From Deltaproteobacteria bacterium (GTDB taxonomy: Bacteria > Desulfobacterota > BSN033 > UBA1163): a stretch of DNA of 14,965 bases. The DNA is taken from the NCBI GenBank assembly GCA_016875255.1, contig VGRU01000067.1, positions 1-14,965 of the forward strand, in the 5' to 3' direction. Below, one piece after another: positions 7,576 to 14,155 of this stretch (within the stretch, counting starts at the first letter, position 1; each line of letters starts with the position of its first letter). Position numbers and translations under genes: made by a program. A model generated the notes under the pieces. The model worked only from the letters and a program-made list of their open reading frames with translations. It had not been told where the DNA came from and did no database searches.

Positions 7576-8283
7576 ATGGATCTCATTGTGACGGATTTAA
7601 CGAGGTTTGCGAAAGATGACATCGTCTGTATAGCAGGGATAGATGTGAAATCAGAGCAATGTATCAGACCATTGCCATACCTTCCGAAGGCGGAATGCAA
7701 GCGACTTAAACTCCTTCCGGGGGCAATATTAGAAGGTAAATTTACAAGACCTAAAAGAGTAGATAAGCCGCATACTGAGGATATGAACTATGAGGGTCTC
7801 TCTTTTAAAGGACCTTGTACATCAGATGAATTTGAAAGTGTCTTAAAGACGACGACTTATCCCTCCATCAATGAAGGGTTTGACGACAAAGTACCAATAG
7901 GCACAAAGGTCATACCCCCTGACGACCCTTCGTCCAGATCAATTATTACACTCAAGCTAAAGCCCAACCAAATAGAAATAGTGAGAAACGCATTTGACCC
8001 GAAGAGTCTGAGACTTAACATCAAGGATAATGACGGAAGAAAGTACGTCTATCTATCGATTACTGATCTTGGTTTTCATAATTTGGCGGTTTCAAAGCAG
8101 AAAGATCCGGATTATACTGATGAACTGAACGAGTATATCCGTAGCCAAAAGAAGGTTTATCTCAGAATAGGTTTGGGGAGGCGTTATAAGAATCCCACTG
8201 ATGGTCGTGATGGCTTCTGGATTCAAGTAAATGGAATATATACGTTTCCTGAATTTATGACCAAAGTCAGGACGCATGAATGA
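7576..8283 (+). CDS. Dual-OB-fold (DuOB)-like protein of the DUF488 operon
   Basis: The 235-residue product resembles the dual-OB domain proteins that I associate with DUF488 genes. It opens LIVTDLTRFAKDDIVCIAGID, followed by CIRPLPYLP, then a barrel-like segment PGAILEGKF and the motif KPHTEDM. The second half (DGRKYVYLSITDLGFHN and VYLRIGLGRRY) ends in WIQVNGIYTFPEF and is consistent with a second beta-barrel. OB folds suggest nucleic-acid or small-ligand binding, but no ligand is identified. AAAGGTGG (7562-7569) lies six bases before this ATG, which makes it a better start than the TTG at 7558. It is the last clear gene of the operon. The family assignment is from memory of the motif pattern. 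Confidence 0.68.
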   Translation: MDLIVTDLTRFAKDDIVCIAGIDVKSEQCIRPLPYLPKAECKRLKLLPGAILEGKFTRPKRVDKPHTEDMNYEGLSFKGPCTSDEFESVLKTTTYPSINEGFDDKVPIGTKVIPPDDPSSRSIITLKLKPNQIEIVRNAFDPKSLRLNIKDNDGRKYVYLSITDLGFHNLAVSKQKDPDYTDELNEYIRSQKKVYLRIGLGRRYKNPTDGRDGFWIQVNGIYTFPEFMTKVRTHE

Positions 8284-8347
8284 AGAAACGAAAGTGTCAA
8301 CCCCAAAAAGATATGAGAGAGAAGAGGAATTGACGCGCAAGGTGTAG
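8276..8347 (+). pseudogene. 23-codon frame overlapping the DuOB stop, possible truncated fourth gene
   Basis: An ATG at 8276 overlaps the end of the DuOB gene (ATGAATGA) and opens a frame of 23 codons, MNEETKVSTPKRYEREEELTRKV, ending in TAG. The overlapping start resembles other operon junctions here and the composition is protein-like. The frame stops 29 bases before a 12-bp palindrome. It could be the stump of a fourth operon gene or a chance frame. Confidence 0.22.
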
Positions 8348-8375
8348 GTTAGGTGGACTGTGCATAGTCCCGGTT

Positions 8376-8387
8376 CCCGACGTCGGG
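8376..8387. repeat. 12-bp GC-rich perfect palindrome
   Basis: CCCGACGTCGGG is self-complementary and lies between the convergent DUF488 operon and the toxin-antitoxin pair. It is GC-rich compared with its surroundings. It may be a remnant of a dispersed palindromic repeat similar to the one near 12183. It lacks flanking T-runs that would make it a terminator. Confidence 0.4.
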
Positions 8388-8497
8388 GTAGGTATAGTCT
8401 TTTAGGAAAGTTTCGATATGATTTTCTTTACACTGAATTAGAAGATTCATCGGGGCCTGTAAGACAGAAGGGCAATCGTAATAAGGTATTTTTTTGG

Positions 8498-8511
8498 CGA
8501 AGTTTCCTTCG
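8498..8511 (-). other. GNRA-tetraloop hairpin after the antitoxin gene
   Basis: On the minus strand CGAAG-GAAA-CTTCG forms a 5-bp stem capped by a GAAA tetraloop, just downstream of the copG stop. It is followed by an A-run rather than U, so it would stabilise an mRNA end more than terminate. Confidence 0.3.
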
Positions 8512-8517
8512 GGATAG

Positions 8518-8781
8518 TTAGGCAGTATGCCGTTCTTCCTTTTCGAGATGTTCTTTAATCCACATCCTGAGAAGCGACGTATAACTTAATCCCTTGCGTT
8601 CGGCAACCCTTTCCACCGATTTGATATCGTCCGGATCAAGCCTCAATGCAACGGTTTTCTTAGGTCTTCTAACGAATTTTATCCCGGCCTCCTTTACATC
8701 TCTGTAATGGTCCTGAAAACTGTGGGTTTCCCAGAATCTTGCGGCTTCTTCATCCGTCTTAAATTTTGGTATTTTTTTCAT
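8518..8781 (-). CDS. CopG/BrnA-type antitoxin
   Basis: This is an 87-residue ribbon-helix-helix antitoxin of the CopG antitoxin family, expected to bind the adjacent toxin and repress their shared promoter. The N-terminal IPKFKTDEEAARFWETHSF is the toxin-binding signature of this family. The DNA-binding part follows: KKTVALRLDPDDIKSVERVAERKGLSYTSLLRMWIKEHL, with the strand TVALRL and the two helices visible. It lies two bases after the toxin stop and is probably translated by coupling. Length and motifs are complete, so it appears functional. Confidence 0.85.
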   Translation of the reverse strand: MKKIPKFKTDEEAARFWETHSFQDHYRDVKEAGIKFVRRPKKTVALRLDPDDIKSVERVAERKGLSYTSLLRMWIKEHLEKEERHTA

Positions 8782-8783
8782 TA

Positions 8784-9065
8784 TTATTTGCCTCTCGTCT
8801 TAAAATAGCTCTTCTCCCATTGATTCATATCTCTTGCCGTAATAACACCGACCTCCCCTTGCCTTATAAATCTGACGACAACAAAAAGAAATCTACCGGA
8901 ATAGGTTTTCCCGAAAACATAATGCAAATTTTGTCTCCCTGATCTGATAAATGGAGTCCCCTCCTCATTGAAACATACTTCCTCGACTTCCTCCGGACTG
9001 GCCGCATGTCTTGCCACATGCTCTATGCTTTCATCCGTCCATTTAATGGAACTTATCGTCTTCAT
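8784..9065 (-). CDS. BrnT-family toxin (RNase)
   Basis: BrnT toxins are RelE-like ribonucleases that block translation. Family features are the opening IKWTDESIEHVARHAASPEEVEEV (pattern W-D-E...H-x-x-x-PEEVEEV), the central RSGRQNLHYVFGKTYSGRFLFVVV strands, and VITARDMNQWEKSYFK at the C-terminus (pattern I-x-A-R-x-M...E-x-x-Y). The 93-residue length is normal and no disabling change is visible. It precedes the antitoxin gene, the usual order for BrnTA. The ATG has only a weak GGTGATGG site upstream. It is convergent to the DUF488 operon. Confidence 0.83.
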   Translation of the reverse strand: MKTISSIKWTDESIEHVARHAASPEEVEEVCFNEEGTPFIRSGRQNLHYVFGKTYSGRFLFVVVRFIRQGEVGVITARDMNQWEKSYFKTRGK

Positions 9066-9092
9066 TTAGGACCATCACCAATGATTAATGAA

Positions 9093-9121
9093 ATGATAAA
9101 CAAACGTATTACATTTGTCAA
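9093..9121 (-). promoter_or_regulatory. Sigma-70 promoter of the BrnT/CopG pair
   Basis: On the minus strand TTGACA (9121-9116), a 17-base spacer and TATCAT (9098-9093) form a strong promoter. The transcript would start near 9086, about 20 bases before the toxin ATG. ATGA-type repeats between 9080 and 9098 could be the antitoxin operator. Confidence 0.7.
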
Positions 9122-9168
9122 CAGGTGTGGTTTGGGATCAATTTCGACGATTTGGTGAATTTGGTTTT

Positions 9169-9321
9169 TTACCTTCTCGTGAGGTGTCGGTATTTGGTCC
9201 GGTGGGGTTGATCCGCCGCAGCTCCGAGGCGACGTTTCCGATCCGCCTCGTATTCGGAGTAGTTCCCTTCAAACCAGACAATGGCGCTCTCGCCCTCAAA
9301 TGCCAGGATATGGGTGAGAGA
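9169..9321 (-). pseudogene. ettA: 3' remnant of ettA (ABC-F translation factor)
   Basis: On the minus strand 50 codons encode the extreme C-terminus of EttA, the energy-dependent translational throttle ATPase of the ABC-F group. The segment reads SLTHILAFEGESAIVWFEG, then NYSEYEADRKRRLG, then PHRTKYRHLTRR and a TAA stop. The family ends in the same way (THILAFEGDS...WFEGNYxxYExDxxRRLG...KYxxLTR). Everything upstream, about 500 codons including both ATP-binding cassettes, is missing: just before SLTHIL the match stops abruptly. The opposite strand shows a shadow frame from 9115 that should not be annotated. The remnant marks a deletion or insertion breakpoint near 9322. Confidence 0.82.
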
Positions 9322-9354
9322 TTGAGTTGAGGGGACGCTGTGACCTCGCTAAAA

Positions 9355-9383
9355 TTGACAGTGGGTTAAAATTGTAGTATTTT
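9355..9383 (+). promoter_or_regulatory. Possible sigma-70 promoter for the radical SAM fusion gene
   Basis: TTGACA (9355-9360), 17 bases and TATTTT (9378-9383). The -35 is perfect and the -10 moderate. The start would be near 9390, leaving a leader of nearly 200 bases. Confidence 0.45.
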
Positions 9384-9390
9384 TAACCAC
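9361..9390 (+). promoter_or_regulatory. Dyad overlapping the promoter spacer and -10
   Basis: GTGG(G)TTAAAA at 9361-9371 pairs with TTTTAACCAC at 9381-9390: ten base pairs with one bulged G. It covers the spacer and -10 of the candidate promoter, the position expected for a repressor operator. No regulator gene is adjacent. Confidence 0.4.
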
Positions 9391-9409
9391 ATAAAAGAAG
9401 TGGAGGGTG

Positions 9410-9499
9410 AGGGGATCATTCCCCTTTTATATTTAAAATAGGAGATTTCTGGAAAAGCCAGAAATCTCTGATTACCCCCCTGCCTGCCGGCAGGCAGGG
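9410..9499 (+). repeat. Cluster of three hairpins in the leader
   Basis: Three dyads lie in series. AGGGGA-TCAT-TCCCCT (9410-9425) is followed by TTT and resembles a weak terminator. GAGATTTCTGG-AAAAG-CCAGAAATCTC (9442-9468) has a perfect 11-bp stem. A perfect 22-bp palindrome built on TGCCTGCCGGCAGGCA lies at 9478-9499 and is of the sort found repeatedly in intergenic DNA. Four GATTA words surround the last. Together they may act as an attenuator or be accumulated repeats. Confidence 0.55.
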
Positions 9500-9586
9500 A
9501 TTAGGATCCGATTACATAGATTAGACATGCAGAGAGCGAAAATTAGTTTTTAGTGCTCTCAATAGATAAATTAAGGATGGTTGTCG

Positions 9587-12058
9587 GTGAAAGAGTTACT
9601 ACCACTTGTGTCAAAACCGGTCAGGTATTTAGGCCGGGAGATCAATTCTATCAGAAAAGATCCCTCCGAAGTCAGACTGAATTTCTGCCTCGCCTTTCCG
9701 GATGTCTATGAAGTGGGGATGTCCCACCTCGGCATCCAGATCCTCTATCACATCCTTAACTCAAAAAACGGAGTGGCCTGCGAAAGGGTCTTTGCTCCCT
9801 GGGTCGATATGGAGAAGGTCCTGAGAGAGAAAAGAATTCCCCTTTCTTCTCTCGAGTCATCCCTCCCTCTTAATCAGTTCGATATCATTGGCTTCTCCCT
9901 TCAGTATGAACTCTGTTTCACCAATGTTCTCAACATGCTCGATCTCTCCAACATCCCTTTCTTTTCAAAGGATCGGGACGATCGGTTTCCGCTCATCATC
10001 GCAGGAGGCCCCACCGCCTTCAACCCGGAGCCTGTGGTTGATTTCTTCGATGCCATTGTCATCGGAGATGGCGAAGAGGCGGCGCTTGAGATCTGCGATG
10101 TGGCGATCCAATGGAAAGAGTCTCATGGGAAAAAAGAGGATCTCTTAAAATCGCTTTCGAAGTTGAAGGGCGTCTATGTCCCCAGCCTTTCTCAGGGCCA
10201 TAAGATCCAGAAGAGGATCATCTCCGACCTCAACCGCGCCCCTTTCCCCACTTGTTCCATCGTCCCCTTTATGAAAGTGATTCATGACCGCCTCAATGTG
10301 GAGGTCGCCCGGGGTTGCAAACGGGGATGCCGTTTCTGCGAGGCAGGGTTTATCTACCGGCCTTATCGGGAGAGAGATCCGGATGGGATTCAGGAGATTC
10401 TCAACGCCTCGTTGAAACGGACGGGCTACGAGGAGATCTCCCTGCTCTCTCTCAGCGCAGGAGACTATTCCTCCATCAAGCCTCTTCTTTCGAATCTGAT
10501 GGACCGATTCGAGGCAAAGCGGGTGGCGGTCTCTTTCCCATCATTAAGAATTGAAAGCATCGTCGGCCATCTCGCAGGGGAAGTGAAACGGGTCCGAAAG
10601 ACAGGATTCACCATCGCGCCCGAGGCCGCAACCGAGCGGCTCCGAAAGGTGATCAATAAGGAACTGGACGAGGCCATCCTCTTTCAAGGGGTAAGAGAAC
10701 TTTTCTCCATGGGCTGGAAGAATCTCAAACTCTACTTTATGATCGGCCTTCCCACCGAGAAGGAGGAGGATGTAAGGGGCATCATCGACCTTTCCAGAAG
10801 GATATCCTCTCAGGGAGAACGCCAGAGAATTCATCCCCAGATCAGTGTGAGCGTCTCCACCTTTGTGCCAAAACCTCATACCCCCTTTCAGTGGGAACCA
10901 CAAATCTCTCTCGAAGTGATGAAAGAGAAACTCCAATTTTTAAAGGATAATTTGAAGAAGAAAAACCTCCGTCTCAAATGGCAGGATCCCCATCTCAGTC
11001 TCCTCGAAGGGGTCTTCTCAATGGGAGACCGGAATCTGTCGAGGGGTCTGGTCGAGGCCCATCGGCTTGGATGCCGGTTCGATGGCTGGAGTGACCAGTT
11101 TCGCTTCGATCTCTGGGAAAATGCCTTTGAGAAGGCAGGGCTGGAGATGACCTCCTACACCCGGAAAAAGGGTTTTGAAGAAACGCTTCCATGGTCTTTC
11201 ATTGAAACAGGGATCGGAGCCGATTTCTTATGGAAGGAGTATCAGAAAGGCTTGAAGGAGGAGGTCAGTCCTCCCTGCACAGCGAAGGATTGCCATCGCT
11301 GCGGCCTCTGTGACGGAAAAGATATTGTTGTGAGAGAAGCGCGCCCCGTAGAAATGGATTCGTTAAAAAAAGCGGATAGGAGTGAGATTCGAAGGAAGGG
11401 TCTCAGGATGAAATTTCGGTTGACTTTTGTCAAAAAAGGGGAGATCCGGTTCGTCAGCCACCTCGAATTAGCGCATCTCTTCTACCGGTCGGCAAAGAGG
11501 GCCGGCCTTCTTCTCCATCACTCTGAGGGATTTCATCCGATGCCGAGGATCGTTTTCGAAAAGGCCCTTCCGGTGGGGGTGGAGAGCCTGAGAGAGATCG
11601 TTGACATCGAATTGGATGGAAGGATCTCATCAACGGAATTGATGGAGAGGCTCAATCAGACCCTTCCGGACGGAATTGAAATCATTGAAGTCAGAGAAGT
11701 CCTTTTTCCCTTGCCCTCTTCCTCTCTTCCGCATCGGTCGGTCTATCGGATTTTCCTGGACCATCTCCTCTCAAAAGGAGAGGCCCAATCCAGACTGAAA
11801 AAGGCCATGGAAAAAGGAGAACTCTTCATCCTCCAGGAGAGGAAGGAGAAGGAGAGGAGGATCGATCTTCTACCTCTGATTGAGAGGGTTGAAGTGAAGG
11901 AAGAAACGGAAGAGCCGGGTGAAAAGGCCGGTCCGGTCTTAGAGCTTGTTCTTCGGAGCCTTAGCGGAAAGACAGCAAAGCCTATGGAGGCATTGGGAGC
12001 CCTGCTGGAGTTGGGGGAAGAAGGGCTTGCCCAATGCAAAATCGTTAAGATGGAATAA
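9587..12058 (+). CDS. B12-binding/radical SAM protein fused to a DUF2344 domain
   Basis: This is the TIGR03960-type radical SAM protein joined to a TIGR03936/DUF2344 'radical SAM-linked' domain; the reaction is not known. Numbered from GTG 9587 (823 residues), a B12-binding-like domain occupies about 1-200 (PDVYEVGMSHLG, IIAGGPTAFNPEP, VIGDGEEA). The [4Fe-4S] motif is C244-KRG-C248-RF-C251 in RGCKRGCRFCEAG. The radical SAM barrel continues with TIAPEAATERLR and KLYFMIGLPTE. A second Cys cluster (C564, C569, C572, C575) closes the first part. DUF2344 begins near residue 608 (KFRLTFVKKGEIRFVSHLEL, SEGFHPMPRI). There is no ATG at the start: GTG 9587 lies nine bases after AAGGA (9573-9577), better than TTG 9581. 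An internal ATG at 11408 with GGAAGGG upstream could yield the DUF2344 part alone. Confidence 0.9.
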   Translation: MKELLPLVSKPVRYLGREINSIRKDPSEVRLNFCLAFPDVYEVGMSHLGIQILYHILNSKNGVACERVFAPWVDMEKVLREKRIPLSSLESSLPLNQFDIIGFSLQYELCFTNVLNMLDLSNIPFFSKDRDDRFPLIIAGGPTAFNPEPVVDFFDAIVIGDGEEAALEICDVAIQWKESHGKKEDLLKSLSKLKGVYVPSLSQGHKIQKRIISDLNRAPFPTCSIVPFMKVIHDRLNVEVARGCKRGCRFCEAGFIYRPYRERDPDGIQEILNASLKRTGYEEISLLSLSAGDYSSIKPLLSNLMDRFEAKRVAVSFPSLRIESIVGHLAGEVKRVRKTGFTIAPEAATERLRKVINKELDEAILFQGVRELFSMGWKNLKLYFMIGLPTEKEEDVRGIIDLSRRISSQGERQRIHPQISVSVSTFVPKPHTPFQWEPQISLEVMKEKLQFLKDNLKKKNLRLKWQDPHLSLLEGVFSMGDRNLSRGLVEAHRLGCRFDGWSDQFRFDLWENAFEKAGLEMTSYTRKKGFEETLPWSFIETGIGADFLWKEYQKGLKEEVSPPCTAKDCHRCGLCDGKDIVVREARPVEMDSLKKADRSEIRRKGLRMKFRLTFVKKGEIRFVSHLELAHLFYRSAKRAGLLLHHSEGFHPMPRIVFEKALPVGVESLREIVDIELDGRISSTELMERLNQTLPDGIEIIEVREVLFPLPSSSLPHRSVYRIFLDHLLSKGEAQSRLKKAMEKGELFILQERKEKERRIDLLPLIERVEVKEETEEPGEKAGPVLELVLRSLSGKTAKPMEALGALLELGEEGLAQCKIVKME

Positions 12059-12309
12059 TGGAATATTGGAAAAATGGAATATTGGTATCTAAGAGTGATG
12101 AATAATTAGAGTCTGTTTATAAATGTCTTTTTCCGTCATGCCGGACGTGATCCGGCATCCAGAGACCCTTGAAAACACTGGATTCCCCGATCAAGTCGGG
12201 GAAAGACGACTTTTTACGAGACTATCATCTAAGAGTTATGAATAATTAGTGGATTGGTCTTTTCTGTAAAACACATTATTCCACCATTCCACTATTCCAG
12301 TATTCCAAT
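12050..12309. repeat. Inverted period-8 tandem repeat arms around direct repeats
   Basis: The left arm is an 8-base tandem array: ATGGAATA (12050), ATGGAATA (12058), TTGGAAAA (12066), ATGGAATA (12074) and a degenerate unit. It starts inside the last codons of the upstream gene. The right arm has four units ATTCCACC, ATTCCACT, ATTCCAGT, ATTCCAAT (12278-12309), complementary to the left. Inside lie two 23-bp direct repeats (12087-12109 and 12227-12249, one mismatch, core AAGAG-GATGAATAATTAG) that flank a MITE-like element. Confidence 0.8.
12110..12223. mobile_element. 114-bp MITE-like element with two hairpins
   Basis: The element begins AGTCT and ends AGACT. It contains two perfect 8-bp hairpins with 5-base loops: ATGCCGGA-CGTGA-TCCGGCAT (12138-12158) and TTCCCCGA-TCAAG-TCGGGGAA (12183-12203). 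Its two halves are imperfect inverted copies of each other (each has AGTCT...GTCTTT...GGATCCAG-like order when reverse-complemented). It has no coding capacity. It closely recalls dispersed repeats of the type 'gtcat-cccgacttgatcggg-atccag' seen in deltaproteobacterial genomes. The 23-bp repeats on either side are longer than a normal target duplication. Confidence 0.6.
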
Positions 12310-12332
12310 TCTATAATGTTTGGGGAGAGTTT

Positions 12333-13823
12333 ATGGCCAACGAACTCATCATTAATGTGACGCCTCAGGAGACAAGGGTTGCCCTTTTAGAAGACCGGGT
12401 CCTTGCAGAGCTCCACATCGAGCGCACCCGGGACCGGGGGATCATCGGAAATATCTATAAAGGGAAGGTCGTTAAGGTTTTGCCGGGCATGCAGGCCGCG
12501 TTCGTGGACATCGGATTAGAGAAAGCCGCCTTCCTCTATGTCGCTGATGTTTATGGAGGGATGGAAGAGTATGAGGAGATGGGTTTTTTAGGCCTGGAGA
12601 TGACCAACTACATCAATCCTCCGTCACAGATCCAGGACCTTCTCTTTGAGGGCCAGGAGGTGCTGGTTCAGGTCTCCAAAGAACCCATCGGCACTAAGGG
12701 CACCCGGATCACATCCCACATCACACTTCCGGGCCGCTACCTCGTCTTCATGCCCACGGTGGATCATGTGGGTGTATCGAGGAGGATCAGAGACGAGAAG
12801 GAACGAAGGAGATTGCGGGAAATCGCCCAGTCCGTCAAACCTCCTTCGGGCGGCATGATTATCCGCACAGCCAGTGAAGGAGCAGAGCCCGAGGAGATTC
12901 GAAATGATATGGAGTTTCTTCTCCAGATCTGGGGCAACATCCAGAGGAAGAAGGAGAATGCCTCCGTGCCCTCCCTCACCCACAGTGATCTCACATTGAT
13001 TCTCCGAATGATTCGCGACCTCCTCTCCCCTCAGATCAACCGGATCATCATCGATTCGAAAGAGGAACACGAGAGCATCGTCTCCTTCATCAACACCTAT
13101 ATGCCCAAGCAGAAATATGAGATTCTCCTCTACGAGGAGAAAGAGCCGATCTTCGATGCCTATCGCATTGAGATGGAGATCGACAAGATTCTCGGAAGGA
13201 AGGTCTGGCTCAAATCAGGAGGCTATATCGTCATCGATATCAGTGAGGCAATGGTAGCCATCGATGTGAATACCGGCAGATATGTCGGCAAGAGGAATCT
13301 GGCTGATACGATCCTGAAAACGAACCTTGAGGCGGCCAAGGAGATCGCCTACCAGTTGAGGGTTCGCAATATCGGAGGGATCATCATTATCGATTTTATC
13401 GATATGGAGAGAGAGGGAGATAAAGAAAAAGTCTATCAGGCCCTGGAGGAGGCCACCAAGAAGGATCGACAGAAGACCAACATCTTTAAGATCTCGGAAT
13501 TAGGGCTTGTGGAGATGACCCGTAAGCGGACACGTGAGAACATCTCGAGAGTTCTTGATGAGCCATGCCCATATTGCGAAGGGGCCGGACATGTCAAATC
13601 GAAGGTCACAGTCTGTTACGACATCTTCCGTGAAATCGAGAGAACAACCTCCCAACTGGGAGGCAATAGCATCGTGGTCGAAGTCCATCCGGATGTGGCA
13701 GACCTCCTCTACGAGGATGAAAGGACCAGGGTGGAGGAGCTGGAGAGGAAATTGAAAAAGAAAATCGTGATCAAGGCCAAGTCCGGCTTCCACCAGGAAC
13801 AATTCAACATCATCGAAGTTTGA
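12333..13823 (+). CDS. rng: Ribonuclease G/E family endoribonuclease
   Basis: RNase G/E enzymes cut single-stranded, 5'-monophosphorylated RNA and work in rRNA maturation and mRNA decay. The 496-residue length fits RNase G without the long RNase E scaffold tail. The S1 domain is at about 30-125 (GIIGNIYKGKVVKVLPGMQAAFVDIG). The catalytic DNase I-like region carries D311 in AIDVNTG and D354 in IIIIDFIDMEREGD, the two metal-binding Asp residues. The zinc-link C412-PY-C415 that holds dimers together is intact. GGGGAGAG directly upstream supports the ATG. It lies between the radical SAM fusion gene and rplU, an order familiar from deltaproteobacteria. Confidence 0.96.
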   Translation: MANELIINVTPQETRVALLEDRVLAELHIERTRDRGIIGNIYKGKVVKVLPGMQAAFVDIGLEKAAFLYVADVYGGMEEYEEMGFLGLEMTNYINPPSQIQDLLFEGQEVLVQVSKEPIGTKGTRITSHITLPGRYLVFMPTVDHVGVSRRIRDEKERRRLREIAQSVKPPSGGMIIRTASEGAEPEEIRNDMEFLLQIWGNIQRKKENASVPSLTHSDLTLILRMIRDLLSPQINRIIIDSKEEHESIVSFINTYMPKQKYEILLYEEKEPIFDAYRIEMEIDKILGRKVWLKSGGYIVIDISEAMVAIDVNTGRYVGKRNLADTILKTNLEAAKEIAYQLRVRNIGGIIIIDFIDMEREGDKEKVYQALEEATKKDRQKTNIFKISELGLVEMTRKRTRENISRVLDEPCPYCEGAGHVKSKVTVCYDIFREIERTTSQLGGNSIVVEVHPDVADLLYEDERTRVEELERKLKKKIVIKAKSGFHQEQFNIIEV

Positions 13824-14098
13824 TCTTCTGTCAAGGGGGAGGAGTTGGAGGGTCAGGTCCCAACATTCAACATCGCATTGGAATCACCCATAAAAAAGTG
13901 GGCTCGATTGCTGAAAAGATGTTTAAAAACAGTTGGATGGAGAGGATGATTGAACAATATTTGAAAAATCGTCGATGAACTGGCAGAACTATCATGTATC
14001 AAAACCTTGATCAGCATGAGGACCGCTTGATTCAAGCCCCTGGAAATTAAAGGGGATTTGCTCCCTTGATCTACTCCTTAAAAAGAAGTTTCCGGGAT
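13824..14098. other. Intergenic region with a startless 50-codon frame
   Basis: After rng a frame stays open from 13826 to a TGA at 13976-13978. Its second half is protein-like (VGSIAEKMFKNSWMERMIEQ) but it has no start codon at its beginning and no recognised family. The GGGTCAGGTCCCAACATTCAA segment near 13850 resembles ends of dispersed elements linked to REP-type transposases; I am not certain of this. No clear terminator for rng is seen. The rest appears non-coding. Confidence 0.25.
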
Positions 14099-14127
14099 TT
14101 GACAAATACCGCAAAATCATTTAATAT
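14099..14127 (+). promoter_or_regulatory. Sigma-70 promoter of rplU-rpmA-obgE
   Basis: A perfect TTGACA (14099-14104), a 17-base spacer and TAATAT (14122-14127) lie just upstream of rplU, giving a start near 14134 and a leader of about 22 bases that carries CGGAGGA. Confidence 0.75.
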
Positions 14128-14155
14128 TTTTTGATAATAATTTCGGAGGATTTCG

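Noticed and set aside
9115..9330. 71-codon plus-strand frame after the toxin-antitoxin promoter
   Set aside because: It is the antisense shadow of the ettA remnant on the minus strand, whose translation matches the EttA C-terminus.
9478..9499. 22-bp palindrome as a CRISPR repeat or att site
   Set aside because: It occurs once here with no spacer array and no integrase gene; such GC palindromes are common dispersed intergenic repeats.
10544..10936. 130-codon minus-strand frame inside the radical SAM gene
   Set aside because: Shadow of a well-supported gene on the plus strand; no family resemblance.
12312..12317. TATAAT hexamer as -10 box for rng
   Set aside because: No -35 box at suitable distance, and the start would fall inside the ribosome binding site.
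12624..13070. 148-codon minus-strand frame inside rng
   Set aside because: Shadow of rng, which matches RNase G over its whole length.
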